Assembly: GCA_018398765.1 (NCBI GenBank)
Contig: JAHBMJ010005787.1
Location: 1 to 64,000, forward strand
Length of the DNA stretch: 64,000 nt
DNA from: Chromera velia
Lineage: Eukaryota; Sar; Chromeraceae
Reading direction: 5' to 3'
A program made the translations under genes and the position numbers. The first letter of the stretch is position 1, and every line of letters starts with the position of its first letter. This document shows, piece after piece, positions 49,925 through 62,177 of this stretch. The notes under the pieces were generated by a model. That model searched no databases, was not told where the DNA came from, and saw nothing but the letters and a program-made list of their open reading frames with translations.

Positions 49925-51742
49925 GAGGAGGAGGAGCACAACAAAAGGTTCACAAGGGAAGAGATCAACTGCTCACGAGGATCCGCGGGCCGCTTCACAA
50001 GCCTGCCCCCTCTGCATGCGAAAGAGGGATATCCTGAGACCAAACTAGAGTAAAAGTGTGACCTCACAAGTTTGTGTGCAAGAAAAGAATGACGTGACAT
50101 TCTGTACCTCGGCTCACAACAAAAGAAGCGGATAGAGCACGCTTCAGTCCCATCCAACCCCCCCTCCTTCCGGTTCCCAACGCGCATAGATGAAGCAACC
50201 AGAAGTTCGTGCAGAGGACCCTACTCTTTTCAACACACAGCCAAACTGCAACTCCTTAGACCGCAGATTTTTTTTTATCTGACGAGACTGAAGGGCGCAA
50301 GGGAGAAAGGCAATGAAAAAAGGAAAGAAGCCAAGATGGATTGAACGCAGAAAGAAAAAGGAAGGGAAGAAAAGACGGAAGAAAGGACGGAAGGAAGGAC
50401 GGCAGTGAGAATCACTGGCCCTCCTTTCACGGCAAAGAAACTTCTGTGTCCTCCCTCCCTCCCCCCCCACCTGGAAGAGGACAGCCGCGACCTCAAGGCC
50501 CGAGAACCCGCAAAAGAAAATCGCCAACGACGTGATCACCTCAGCCTCCCCCGCCATTCCGTTCCGCCCCGCCGTTTTGTTCGTCTCCTCCCTCCACACT
50601 GCCCATGAGGGCGGAAACGTGTAAGTCGGAGCCCCTGCGTCCATTTGTTCCTGAGTGGCCCTGATGGGCGGAGGGGGCCACGCAGACGCAACGAATGCGA
50701 CCAACACAGGAAAACACCAGATGAACCCGATGGCAATCACACGGAGACAGACCGCAACGGAGACCGTCATGTTGGTCAACAGACTCACTGCAGGAGGAGG
50801 AGGCCCCTCCTCTGCCTGTGTCCCTTGCTCCCCTCCCCCTTCTACGTCGAGTAGGGGCAGATTCTCACCTGTCCCCTCACCTGCAGGTGCCACCACGTTA
50901 CCCCCCTGTCTCCTCTCTAACACAGGCAGCTTCACGTCTGCCCACATGAGTGCCCTCTCTCTCCGACCAGGCCCCAATCTCCACACAGCCACGAGGGAGG
51001 ACTCAAGTCTGTCGACAGGGAGCCACTCATTCATCAGATTCGATAAAGACATCAGTGACTGCACGTGCACAAAGAACCGGTTCGACAGACTCGTTGGCGT
51101 GTCAGAACATCCAAGGGACCAAAACACACACGAGACCGCAAGCCAAGAAACGAACCCCCGTCTGTCCGAAATCGTCGGAACAAATCCCTTTGCCCTCCCC
51201 TCCACATACAGACCGGCACCCCACAAAACTGCAAAGAGCACAAGCACTGCCCACCCCGCCAAGACCTGAATGACCGTCATCATACACGAGAAGCCCTTGA
51301 TCAAAACTGTCACTGCAAAAAGATTCCCCTTCGTGCTCTCATCTACACGCTTCCCCACTTGTCTCACCGCCTCATCATCAGTATCTTGTGGGAGGGCCAG
51401 TGTTTTCTGCAGGGCTGCCACTACCCTGTCGGAGACAAAATACCGTCTCGCATGTCTCAGCAAATCGTCCACCCAAAAGGCAGACAACTCGTATGACCAG
51501 AGTGAAAAAAGACCAACAAGGTTGAATACAGTCACGCAGGTCATCGGACTCGCGTCTATCCAGGTGAAGAAGCCAGAGAGAAATCTGGCATACCCCAATT
51601 GATCGTGGGGGGGCAGTGGGGGTGGATGGACTTGGAAGTCGTTTATGGCAGTCAGGATGAGAAGGGTGAGGAAGTACAGCATCCCGACATACTGCACAAC
51701 GACCAGAAAATCCCTCAGGGCAGCCAGCGTACGGCAGATCAT
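48739..51742 (-). CDS. Uncharacterised polytopic membrane protein
   Basis: Two exons: 51742-50471 (424 residues, phase 0, donor GTGGGG) and 49838-48739. Exon 1 starts at an ATG and contains about six hydrophobic spans, including LVVVQYVGMLYFLTLLIL, MTVIQVLAGWAVLVLFAVLW and VAVCLRVIAIGFIWCFPVLV. Exon 2 adds about two (ALICGMFAIKSIF; LLLASLAQALLSAVVCPLVL), then a cytosol-like tail rich in Glu, Ser, Pro and Ala. The frame shifts across a 9-N gap flanked by C homopolymers (49699-49707), which I read as an assembly error because both sides are open in one protein order. An upstream frame starting at 52060 has a signal-like segment and could be a 5' exon, but no good donor links it. I do not recognise the family; transporter or receptor-like roles are possible. 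Confidence 0.68.
49699..49707. other. Assembly gap in homopolymer inside the membrane-protein gene
   Basis: Nine Ns are flanked by runs of C. The coding frame on the left side differs from the right by a non-multiple of three, so the gap size or the homopolymer length is wrong. Confidence 0.95.
49854..49923. repeat. (AT)n(CA)n(GA)n microsatellite at the acceptor of the membrane-protein intron
   Basis: Read on the minus strand it is (TC)n(TG)n(TA)n followed within about 15 bases by TGTGTGCAG, the acceptor of exon 2. The repeat thus lies where the pyrimidine tract should be. Confidence 0.93.
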
Positions 51743-52933
51743 CTTTTCTCCCCGCTGCTGTGTGACCTGCCGATAGGAGAGCCCGTCTCCTTTTTCTCTC
51801 CTCTCTGCTTGCTTTGCTATTCGACTGGGCGACTCAAGAAAAGCGAATCAAAACGGCTTGGAGAAATATCCAGACCTTGACTCTTTCAGAATCTCAAGAA
51901 CAATACACAAGGAAAGGAGAACCAAAACGAGGAAGTCACAATGGCTGGATACGCCGCAGTGCAACCCGCCCAGCCAGGAGACGTGCAGGTGGAGTAAACA
52001 GGCAACGTTCAGCACCGCCTTTCGAGATCCGAATAAGGTAGATGCAGCGGAAGGGGGCATCTGATTGGATGCCGATCAACAGACTGGAAAGTGAGGAGGA
52101 GGAAGAAATGCACGGTGATCGACGAATCGAGCGAACCGCATCCGAGTTCGAATGTTCGACGATGATATTGATCGGCGCAGGCCGCCGCGGCGTGCGTCAA
52201 TTTTAATCTAAATTTCCAAGCCGGCGTGCGTCAATTCCGCTATATGCTTGCCGCATGCGCCGGCGATTGGCCGGCGTGCGGACCGCCGCGGCGGCCGCTC
52301 GATCCTACCTGCATATACCTAAAACTGCAATCTACCAAGGAAAAATGGCAAGGAGATCCCAGGCGGTGAAAGGTTATGAAAGGTAAGCGTGGCGGCATCA
52401 TGCAGCATCCTATTTCCGGTATATTTGCATTTATTTAGGGGGAATATCTGAGTATCAGTCACAAATTTTAAAAAAATAAGACGTATTCACTCATTATATC
52501 ACTCATATACAGAAGTCTACAGAACTTAACCAAAGTATCTAGTATCTACAATACAGAAAAAACCAGTTAACCTAGTAACCTCTCTACTAGAACTAGAGGT
52601 TTAACCTTCTTTAATTCAACTTGTATGCAATAAAACAAATTTTATTTTCTTTTCGTACTTTTTTGCGAAACAATGAATGAAACTTAATTATGATTTATAA
52701 GAAAAAACAAATATAAAATTATTTCTTAAAACGTTAAAAAACTAACAAAAAATGTTAGTGTAAATCAACATCTAATTACTTTTGAATATAACATTACAAT
52801 TCAAGGGGAAAAAATGAAAGGTTAATTAAGAACATTATTAAATGTACTACATCTCTATCTAGATCTCTATAAGTACAAAAACGTTCTTTTACAAAGTTTT
52901 GTAAACGTGACTTCCTAAATCAAATCCTCTGAA
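51743..52933. other. Intergenic region with CG-rich palindromic block
   Basis: 51743-52060 may hold 5' sequence of the membrane-protein gene. At about 52170-52305 lies a strongly CG-rich, imperfectly palindromic block with GCCGCCGCGGCG near its left end and CCGCCGCGGCGGCC near its right end, flanked by GATCG/CGATC. From 52440 to 52925 the sequence is AT-rich and featureless up to the LepA stop codon. Confidence 0.5.
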
Positions 52934-54056
52934 TTACTTCTTGTCGTCCTTCTTATCCTGCTTCTTATTCAACACTGCAAGGAAAGCTTCTTGCGGAACC
53001 TCCACACTGCCATACTCCTTCAACTTCTTCTTACCCTGCAGAGTCACGTGCGGGCACACAGTTTGAGCAAGGGAGGGAGGAAAAGGGAGGCGCGACAAAG
53101 GGTTTACGCGGCACACCGAAAGTGTCTGTTAGCAGAGGCCATGCATGGTTCTGTCCAGAGCTACTCTGTCGGTTGGCCGAAATGTAAGCAGCTTGGTTTT
53201 GTAGCTGCCGTCAACGATTCAGAACATTCAGATTCCCTTGAAGTCCTCTTCTCCATGCAATTAAGAAAAACAGACTGCCTCAATGAGTGAATCAATTGGT
53301 GACTGCGGCTGGGAGGAAGTGAGGGTCGCCAGGAAGGTGGGTGGGTAGATGCGGATAGCGGCTTTGTTCGGACTCCGCAGTCTCTCCCTGTTCTCGATGG
53401 ATCCCCACTCAGGTCACTGACCTTTGCCTGCTTCTGCAGCAATTTCTTTTTTCGTGAGATGTCTCCACCGTAGCACTTTGCCGTCACATCCTTTCTCACG
53501 GGGGAAATGTGAGAGGAAGCGATGGGCTTCACGCCTGCAGGCAGCAGTGGGGGGACGGGAGCCATGCAAAGAGAAAACATGAATCAGAAAGGGCTGTCTC
53601 GTCTGAAAGAGGGCTATCGCAGACGGAAGCCTTACACTCTTGCTCTTGAATCTTCTCTTCAACAACGCAAGAAAACGAAGGTGCGACGACATGAACTTGG
53701 CTCCTTTCCCCACGTCTCGTCTCTGTCTGTTCTCTTCTTGTCAGTGTCACTCCTCCAATCGAGTCTTGCAAACAAAATCCGACATTCGCCTTTTGGTCAG
53801 ATGAGTGAGTACGCTTTTTGATCACAGGCTCCACTGCCACCTAACAAGAGTTTCTCCATTTCTTTTCCTTGTTGACAGATCGATCTCTTTCCCCTCTCTG
53901 ACCTTGGCATGCCTGGATGGGCACTTTGAATTGTTGTCGGGGAATGAGGTCCTTCAACTTCTCCGTGATTTCCTTTCCTGCAAGACACGCCATTCCATTC
54001 CACAAATGTCAACGCATACCAACACGTCAAAGGAAGAGAACGCGGATCCCAGGGTT

Positions 54057-54092
<36 letters not shown>

Positions 54093-55587
54093 CGCCAATG
54101 AGTTCAGAGGAGACAGAAAGGCCAAGACACAAAAGTGTTCAAGCACAGCAAGGGGAAGAGAAACATCTGCATCGCATGCCCATCTTCCCTCCCTCACTTC
54201 CATTCGTTTTTGCACTCTATCAACTCCCCCCCCCCCCCNCCCGACCTCGATCATGCGCCATCTGTTTGTGGCAGATGAACGAGAGAGGCGGTGCGAGCTC
54301 CCCGTTAATTTTAATGTCGATCTTCACAAGATCGTTCGGCCTCCAGTCGAGGACCTGATACTCCATCGATGCATACCTGCATGCATGCACGCATTTACTT
54401 TCATACTCCACCGATGCATACCTGCATGCATGCATGCACCAACCACGCCATGGAATGATGCAATGAATGAATGCAACACAGCGGACAAAAAGAACTAATG
54501 ACAATGCGTACAGTACAAACACACTTCTGCATGCACAGACTGCGCCTGACAACACTGCAGTGTAGAACCTATCTGGAGAACAGAAGTCACACTTAGTGAA
54601 CAAGGTTGCCATACGGGCGAATTCACTCTCTCCTCTGCTCAGATTATGATTTGCTCGGGGTTTTTGCGAATCGTGCGGGGGGAAAAGAACGACGCATGAA
54701 GAAACTCAACCGGCACTGAATCCCGCCCGGCCCTCCAACAGAAACACCCTAGAGATCGTCCACCTCTCCCCTTCCCCAGAGATGCATACACAGAGGGGAA
54801 AATCGGACCGACGGACCCTCTCGTTTTGGACTTCAACTGATCGAAGAAATCAATGATAACCTGCATTGAAGAGGAAGGATGGAAGAAAGGAAGGCAAGAA
54901 GGAGTGAAAGATCCTCTAATAGAAAAGAGGTGCGTGCAGAGAAAAAGAGCAAAACACAAAAACGAGGGGTGGATTGAATGCTGAAAACGCACCGACAGCC
55001 CCCACAAGAGAAGATGATGGCATTCCGAGGGTCCACAGCGAAGAGACGGTAGAAAGACCCTACAAAAGGAGCAAGGTGAACTTCTCCCTTCCAGATCTCT
55101 TGCCACACACCTCAACCACATGTTCCCTCCACACGGGAAGTCCTTGACTGTTTTGGTAGAAAGAGGAAAGGACTCGGGAGGAAAAAAGGAAAGGGGGTGA
55201 AAAGTATGGACCGAAGAGATGCGACAGAGTAGAGAGACAAGCACAAGCAAAGAATGCCTATAACTTGCAGGTCATGCACGCTGTTTATTCCCAGCAACAA
55301 ATCTCCGAGAAGGTCTACAGCCCGCCAGATAAATCCCATTCTTGCCTGCTTTCTTCTTCGGCAGAGTTTCCCCCTGTGCGTATGTCTATCTGTTGACTGA
55401 CTGACCTCTGACAAAGGGAGCTCATAAACAACGTTCGTTCTGCCCACGCCCAGATACTTGGTGTCCACCAGCACGCCCCTTCTGTTCAGACAGAGGTTCA
55501 TGACGTCCCCCACATACTCCTCGGGGGTGAACACCTCCAGACGGACATAGGGCTCCATAAAGCACTCAACCTGCACACACATACACA

Positions 55588-55621
<34 letters not shown>

Positions 55622-58600
55622 ACACACACACAAACTCACTCAATCGCACGCACACTCAAACTCACACGTGATTTGCACACAGAGGAAGGCTCACAAATGC
55701 TGTCTCTATGAGTAGACGTCGGGGGACCCGAAACGTGTGAGCTTCAGAAGCAGAAAAAACAAGTACGGATGACGGCGGAACGAGGTCCCCCCCTCTGTCT
55801 CTCTGACCTTCGGAATTTCATCTTGCAGAGGCCATTTGTCTGGACTCTCGATCAGCTGCTCCTCTCCGTTCTTCCACTTCATGCGGTACTCCTGCAATTG
55901 CATATCGGTCCAATTAGGTTAGTCGAGAAAAGGGAAAATTCAACCCCATGGTCATAAAAGCCCTACGATCATGCAACCAAATTGCTTTTGAAGGCCTTCC
56001 GCAAAAAGCCCCCTCTTTCCACCCTCCACTCTGGTCCCGGTACAGTTGCACACGCGCCAGAAATGCAAGCAGGCTTGCTTGTCTGCCTTTTTGCTTTAAT
56101 CCCACACTTGCAGAGGCCGTCACCCTAGACCTGAAGCTGGAGGACAGACAGATGAAGACAGGCCCAACAAATTCATCGAGCAGCCCATCAATGCAGCTTC
56201 CTGTCGTCCACAACTTGTTACCCAAATTGATTTCGTGCAAACAAAAAACTCCCCCCCACTCCCCAGCACATTTTACCTCAGAGACAGGCACTCGCACCCA
56301 TGCATACTCATTGCACGGAAGTACACGACTGATGGGAACGACTGTTGCGTTCCCATCAGTAACAAGAAACGAACAAACAAATAAACAAACGAAAGAACGA
56401 ACCACAGAGGGTGCAGTGATGACCAAAGAGAGCCCATACTCCCTCGACAATCTCTCCTGCACAACGTCCATGTGAAGGAGCCCCAAAAACCCACACCGAA
56501 AACCCAAACCCATGGCAGGACTCTGGTCATTCTCAAAAACCAGGGAAGCGTCGTTCAACTTCAATTTCGCAATTGCGTCCTGCAAAGGGAAGAGGGGGGT
56601 TCGGGGGGAGTGATGGAAGGGCAGACGCAAATCCATGCAGATTATGCAATGCAAAGAAACTCGTTCAGAGACTCCCATGGTGTCTTCTAGAGAAAGATTT
56701 TTTTTTTTTCCACACACCCACAGACCCTTTTTTGCACCAAGAAAAGCAAACAAACCCCGTGCTAGTAATCTTGATGACGAAACCCCTGCAGACAGACAGA
56801 CAGACAGACAGGCAGGCAGGCAGGCAGACGAACCTTCAAATCGAGATAGTCATCGGAGTCTGCCGGAAAGATTCCGCACCAGACCATCGGCTTGCTCTCC
56901 TCGTACCCAGGCAATGCCTCGACTTTGCCCTTCTTGAAATCCTCAGCGTTCACAATCGTATCTCCAGGCTGCACCGGCATGTATTCATTCTTATACAGAA
57001 TATTTCCTCATGTATACAGTATACAGTATGAGGAATGCATGCCCTTCTTGAAATCCTCAGCGTTCACAATCGTATCTCCAGGCTGCACCGACATGTATTC
57101 ATTCTTATACAGAATATTTCCTCATGTATACAGTATACAGTATGAGGAATGCATGCCCTTCTTGAAATCCTCAGCGTTCACAATCGTATCTCCAGGCTGC
57201 ACTCGCAATTATTCATTTTTATAAAGACTATTTCCTCATGTATACAGTATACAGTATGAAGAATGCATGCCCTTCTTGAAATCCTCAGCGTTCACAATCG
57301 TATCTCCAGGCTGCACTCGCAATTATTCATTTTTATACAGAATATTTCCTCATGTGTACAGTATACAGTATGAAGAATGCATGCCCTTCTTGAAATCCTC
57401 AGCGTTCACAATCGTATCTCCAGGCTGCACTCGCAATTATTCATTTTTATAAAGAATATTTCCTCATGTATACAGTATACAGTATGAAGAATGCATGCCC
57501 TTCTTGAAATCCTCAGCGTTCACAATCGTATCTCCAGGCTGCATGCAGTCGAATGTGTCGACAACGTGCATTCAATCACTCTTTACTTATGGGGGCTGAA
57601 GGCCATCAGAGGGACTCATGAGTATATGAACGGAAACAAAGCTCAGTCAGCCTTCATGGACGGAGAAAGGGGCAGCGACACCGATTGATTCGATTTCCGC
57701 GAAGAGGGAAGGAGCAAATGGCGCCGGCAGTTGAAACGAGTCACGCTCGAAACACAGACTCCCACACAGACATTCAGAAATCCATACACCCCCATGCCTG
57801 TCGAAATGAATCTGAGCAAATGAGAAGGACCCGAAAACACCCCGGCTTACTTGGTGTCCCGCAACAAGCCTCGCTGGAGCGCTTTCTTCCCTCACCACCC
57901 CCAAACCCACATGCCCTCACTCATGCACTTCCGAGCAAAGTTCAAAACAGGCACACGCACACATGCACACACACATGTATATATCTATCAATCAATTGAC
58001 TATAAGCCGTCGGAGCCTGGCTCCTGGCAGTATGTGTATAGATATACACACAGACCTTTGCCTCTTCCACCGACTTCACGCCGCATGACATCCATCCGAC
58101 CTCACCTGAAAGATTGAAGGGGATGGATCAATCGGATACAGAACAAAGAGAAAAAAATAAACAAACATCACACCGAAAAGATGAGCATGACTGAACACGA
58201 ATTTTACTGCCTGCCTCCTTCCTGGCTGTTGTGAAAGTCAGCTACTGGAAAGACTGGGTCCATCTTCCCCTCCCTTTCTCACGCTTTGAAACCTAGCCTC
58301 TTCCTATCGGCTGCTCAGAGGAGGAAGTACAGGGTGAAAGCACACGGGAGCAGACGACACAGGGAGAGAAGAGCCGCACGCCAAGCTTACTGAGTGAAAA
58401 CAAACAACGGGAAGCGCACGCCAGAGGGTCACTGGAGAGGAATGACGATCGAAGAGGGGGAAAAAGAAGAAGAAGAAGAACCTCTCGTTTCGCTCATCTC
58501 CAACGTGCACATGTAACGACAGTGAAGAAAGTAGACACACCCACCAGCTCTAATGACGTCTGCAGAAATCTGTTTCGGCACGCAGAATCCCAGCTGCACA

Positions 58601-59104
58601 GAAACGAAACGAAAGGAAAGGGAGCAAAAACGTGAGTGAGAATTCCCGAAGGATCTTTCTCGATATTAAATAAAGAAAAAAACAAAAAGAAAATCGAGAT
58701 GAGAGGCAAGAAAGACTGGGCTCAGAGAGTGGAAGAACGGGAGTGCTCCATCGCAAAAGAAACTAAAGGGAAAGAAGGAAGCCGATAAGCAGAGAACGCT
58801 CCAGTTTTACTCCTCACCTCAACACGTCCACACTCCTTCAAACGTCCTCACGGACAAACGGACGAACCCACCTCTTGTACCTGATGTTCCTTCCCTGCCT
58901 GGAAGAAGGCAATCGGGTCGTTCTTCCTCATCTCCCCGTCCAAAACTCTGAAGAAAGTTGAGAGAAAGCGGGAGAAGGGACGAGCAAGCAGACAGGGGGA
59001 AAGAAGAGATGTCAGTCGAGGTCCTGAAACAGCAATACGAAGAAAGATTTACAAACAAGAGGAATCGCAAGTTAACGTTTCCACGCAGTCCCAAGAAACA
59101 CTCA

Positions 59105-59135
<31 letters not shown>

Positions 59136-62100
59136 GGAGAAAAAGAGCACTTCTCTGCCTTTCCAAGCTCACACCGCCTCCTTTCTATCTACACCCACTT
59201 CTACAAACACATACAGCCCCTCCTACTAAGAATTGGAGTCGTACGGACGGACTGTCTGACCGGAAGAACACGATGACTCCCTTGTATGAATCATAGTAGG
59301 AGTCGAAGATAAGAGCCCTCAGAGGTTTGTCTGCAGACCCCCTGGCGGCAGGGGAGGGGATCTTTTTGACGATCGCCTCCAGAATTTCTTCAATGCCGAT
59401 GCCCTTCTTTGCAGACGCATGGATGGCCTCCGAACAGTCCACACCTGAAGAGTGGAAGAGAAGGGAGGGAGAGGCATACTTCGACATCCAAGGCAAGGCA
59501 AATCACCTGAGCACTTTCTGATGTGCGTGGAGATATAAGAGGGAGCGAAAGAAAAACAAGACTGCAGCAACGGAAAAGAGGGGGTGGATTCGAAGCAGAA
59601 GGTAGAGAAACAGACGAAGACCGACAAAAATCAAGAGAGAGGAGCGATAGAGGCACTGACTGACCAATAACGTCCTCTACCTCGGACGAGACTCTCTCAG
59701 GATCCGCGGCCTGCAATCGAATAGAAGAATTGTTTGTTTGCTTGCATCCAACTCACTCGCTAGTTCTTTTCTTCATGTCTTCATGCCGCTTTCTTCACTG
59801 CAGTCGCCTTTCATGACTGCCTTCGGGTCTGTGCTTCACTTCTTTTTTGTCTCCGAAGACATCACTGCACCCATCAGTCTTCAGGTTTTGTCGGGACATC
59901 CTTTACGCCTCCCGACAAGTGGACGCTTCAACTTCCCTTTCAAATGACAAAACGCGATGTGATTTCATCCCCAAACCCTTTCCCTAAAAAACAAATCAAC
60001 AAACTGACGATCATGTCGATTTTGTTGAGCACCGGAATCATTTCCAAGTCGTTCTCTATTGCAAGAAATGCGTTTGCAAGCGTTTGTGCTTGGACTCCCT
60101 GCGCAAACAGACACATTGATGCGCAAAACGAAACATGCACACATGCACATCTCAAAACTTACTCTTTGACTTCGCATTTTTCTTTTTTTTTTTCCTTCTG
60201 AAGGATGCAGATAATCGGATCCTCTCTCAACCGGTCAGGCACGGGTACAAAGAGGCAAAAGGGACAAGAGATATGAAGAAAAGCCGTTTCCCTCCCGACT
60301 CATCGGCACCAGAGGGAAAGGGACGAAAAGTTGGATCAAACTTGAATAATCACATCTACACGTTTCCAGTTTCCCTCCTCTCGCACAGAGAAAAGCGGAT
60401 CCGGAGTTCCAACGAGAACAAAAAAACGAAAAGAAAGCCAGACCTACCTGCGAGGCGTCCACAACCAAAAGAGCCCCCTCACATGCCGCAAGGGATCTAG
60501 AGACTTCATAAGAGAAGTCGACGTGTCCTGGTGTGTCGATAAGGTTGATGACGTACGTTTTGCCATCCGAAGCTTTGTAGTTCATTCTAGCAGCCTGCAT
60601 GTAAGTACATGCATGCATGCATGCGTCATTGGGGGCTGTGAGCGATCTGACTGAACAGTCAACCAAGGACGCGGAATAAGGGAAACAAGAAGCCAAACAG
60701 AAAGGGGTAGGGGGAGTGGAAGATCTCATAACCGCACCGCAGTCAGGGTGAGCGCAACAGAAAACCAAAGGATAGCAAGAGTAGTGCCAGAAAAACGGCA
60801 GCGAGAGACCGGCCCCAGGAAAAGCGTTGAAAGGCGTTAGAGAAGAGACACAATATCCCTTCCCCATCTTGCCTGTCCCCCTGTTCCCCTGCCTTCCTGC
60901 AGACAGACCTGCAGTTTGATGGTGATCCCTCTCTCTCTCTCGATGTCCATATTGTCCAGCAACTGGTCCTGCATTTCTCTTGCAGTCACTGCAAACACAC
61001 GAGCTCCGGATGAGGGGGGAGAAAGTTTACGCACCAAGCTTGAACTTTTATGAAGCCGCAACAATGAGAGGAGCTTCTCCTCTTTGACCTCTTTTCCCGC
61101 CTTTCCTTCTTGTTGCTTTTTCATCTCTCTCGGTCTCTGTCTCTCCCTCCAAGCAAAGACGGAAAGGATAAAACACGTCTCTTCCGCGGTGTGTGAGGAG
61201 CAGACTGATGCATGAGAGCCGACAGAGTTTTCGTGAAGGCCTGCCCATCTCTCGCTCTTAGCCATCTGGCCCTTTCTCCACCCAGGTCAGGTCCTTTTTT
61301 CCCTGCACACCCACTCAATTGGGAATACTGCACTCCCTGAATGCCCACCTGTTTTTGTGAACTCGAGCATTCTGTCTGCGAGTGTTGACTTCCCGTGATC
61401 GATGTGAGCCACGATGGCGAAGTTCCTTATCCTCTCGGGGTCGTATCCTCCGTCCTCGTCTACAGGGACCGCCTTTTTGGGCTTCGTTTCGGATTGCGTC
61501 ACTGTGCCTGCAATGATGTGAGGCCAGGGACACCACGAGGAAGGAGGAAGGGGCATGCTGCAACAATCGCAACAAGTCTGCAGGGGTTGAGTGCAAGGAA
61601 AAAGAAATCAGAGATCATGAGAGTGCTTGATTCAAGAGGAGGGGGGAGAGGGAGAAACAGGAGACACGGACTACTAGACAGAGAAGACGGTAAGGAAGGC
61701 GGGTGGGAGGCAGAAAAACAGATAACAGGCCAGCATGCTCATTAAGCACAAACAAGAGAGCCATGATTCAAACTTCTCCACACAGAAAGAGGACACAGCC
61801 CTTCTGAGCTTCTCTGGTACGCACCTGCCTCTGCCCGAAGCGCCGACTGCCCTTCCCCCCTCCCCCTTCCCCTTGCCCATGAAACCCGTGATGCCCTCTC
61901 CTGTGAACTTCCTGCGCTCTGCGTCGAGAGACGAGACGGTAAGACAAACCCTCTTGCCTCTCTCACATCTGCACATACACAGGTCACATAGACACTCCAA
62001 ACATGTGTGCGCCACGCACAATGGAGACAGAGACGTAGAAACGAGACGGAATATACGACTCACCCCAGACGCACCCATCGAGCCCACCCCACCCAACTGA

Positions 62101-62177
62101 CCTTCAAGAAGAAAAGAGAACACAAGAACACACACGCCAACAAGGCGGCGACCACGGCCTAGAGGAGCCAGCCGCAT
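52934..62177 (-). CDS. lepA: Plastid-type translation factor LepA / EF4 with bipartite leader
   Basis: Twenty exons, right to left: 62177-62102, 61968-61825, 61507-61349, 60988-60909, 60594-60448, 60098-60009, 59710-59665, 59444-59261, 58947-58872, 58593-58545, 58105-58056, 56968-56834, 56579-56403, 55891-55808, 55570-55406, 54860-54817, 54376-54246, 53977-53903, 53534-53422, 53035-52934; 708 residues, all in phase. LepA is a ribosome-associated GTPase of organelle and bacterial translation. Motifs in order: AHIDHGKST (G1), RERGITI (switch I), DTPGHVDF (G3), NKID (G4), [12 protein letters not shown] (G5), [49 protein letters not shown] and [13 protein letters not shown], the last close to cyanobacterial/plastid forms. 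Exon 1 encodes a signal-peptide-like hydrophobic stretch (residues 12-24), exon 2 an Arg/Ser-rich presumptive transit peptide. Mitochondrial GUF1 is less likely. Confidence 0.95.
54366..54440. repeat. Duplicated 3' splice site of LepA exon 17
   Basis: Read on the minus strand, GCATGCATGCAG|GTATGCATCG-TGGAGTAT occurs twice, 48 bases apart. The downstream copy continues into the exon ([12 protein letters not shown]); the upstream copy diverges after GAGTAT. It is a short tandem duplication of an acceptor with about 18 bases of exon. Confidence 0.8.
55571..55636. repeat. (CA)n microsatellite at the acceptor of LepA exon 15
   Basis: Read on the minus strand this is (TG)n running into TGTGTGCAG at the exon 15 acceptor. 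It replaces a normal pyrimidine tract. Confidence 0.93.
56928..57545. repeat. 114-bp tandem array copying the 3' splice site and start of LepA exon 12
   Basis: CCCTTCTTGAAATCCTCAGC begins at 56928, 57042, 57156, 57270, 57384 and 57498, exactly 114 bases apart each time. On the minus (coding) strand each copy holds an acceptor TGCAG followed by CCTGGAGATACGATTGTGAA and on to AAGAAGGG, i.e. the exon start [14 protein letters not shown]. Only the copy at 56928 runs on into the complete exon. The other five lie in intron 11 and lack a donor. Between copies is a palindrome-rich GTATACAGTATACAGTAT spacer. Copies 1-2 carry CCGG/CCGA before the acceptor side, copies 3-5 carry CTCGCAATT. Confidence 0.95.

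Noticed and set aside
51848-52060. 70-residue signal-peptide-like open frame upstream of the membrane protein
   Set aside because: No donor with +5 G connects it in phase to the exon at 51742, so I kept it only as a remark.
56892-57452. Plus-strand open frame of 38-residue repeats over the 114-bp array
   Set aside because: Open only because the period is divisible by three. The coding content is on the minus strand (LepA exon 12 start).
56928-57545. CRISPR-like regular repeats
   Set aside because: The repeat unit is a contiguous 114-bp direct tandem with no unique spacers, in an intron-bearing eukaryotic gene.
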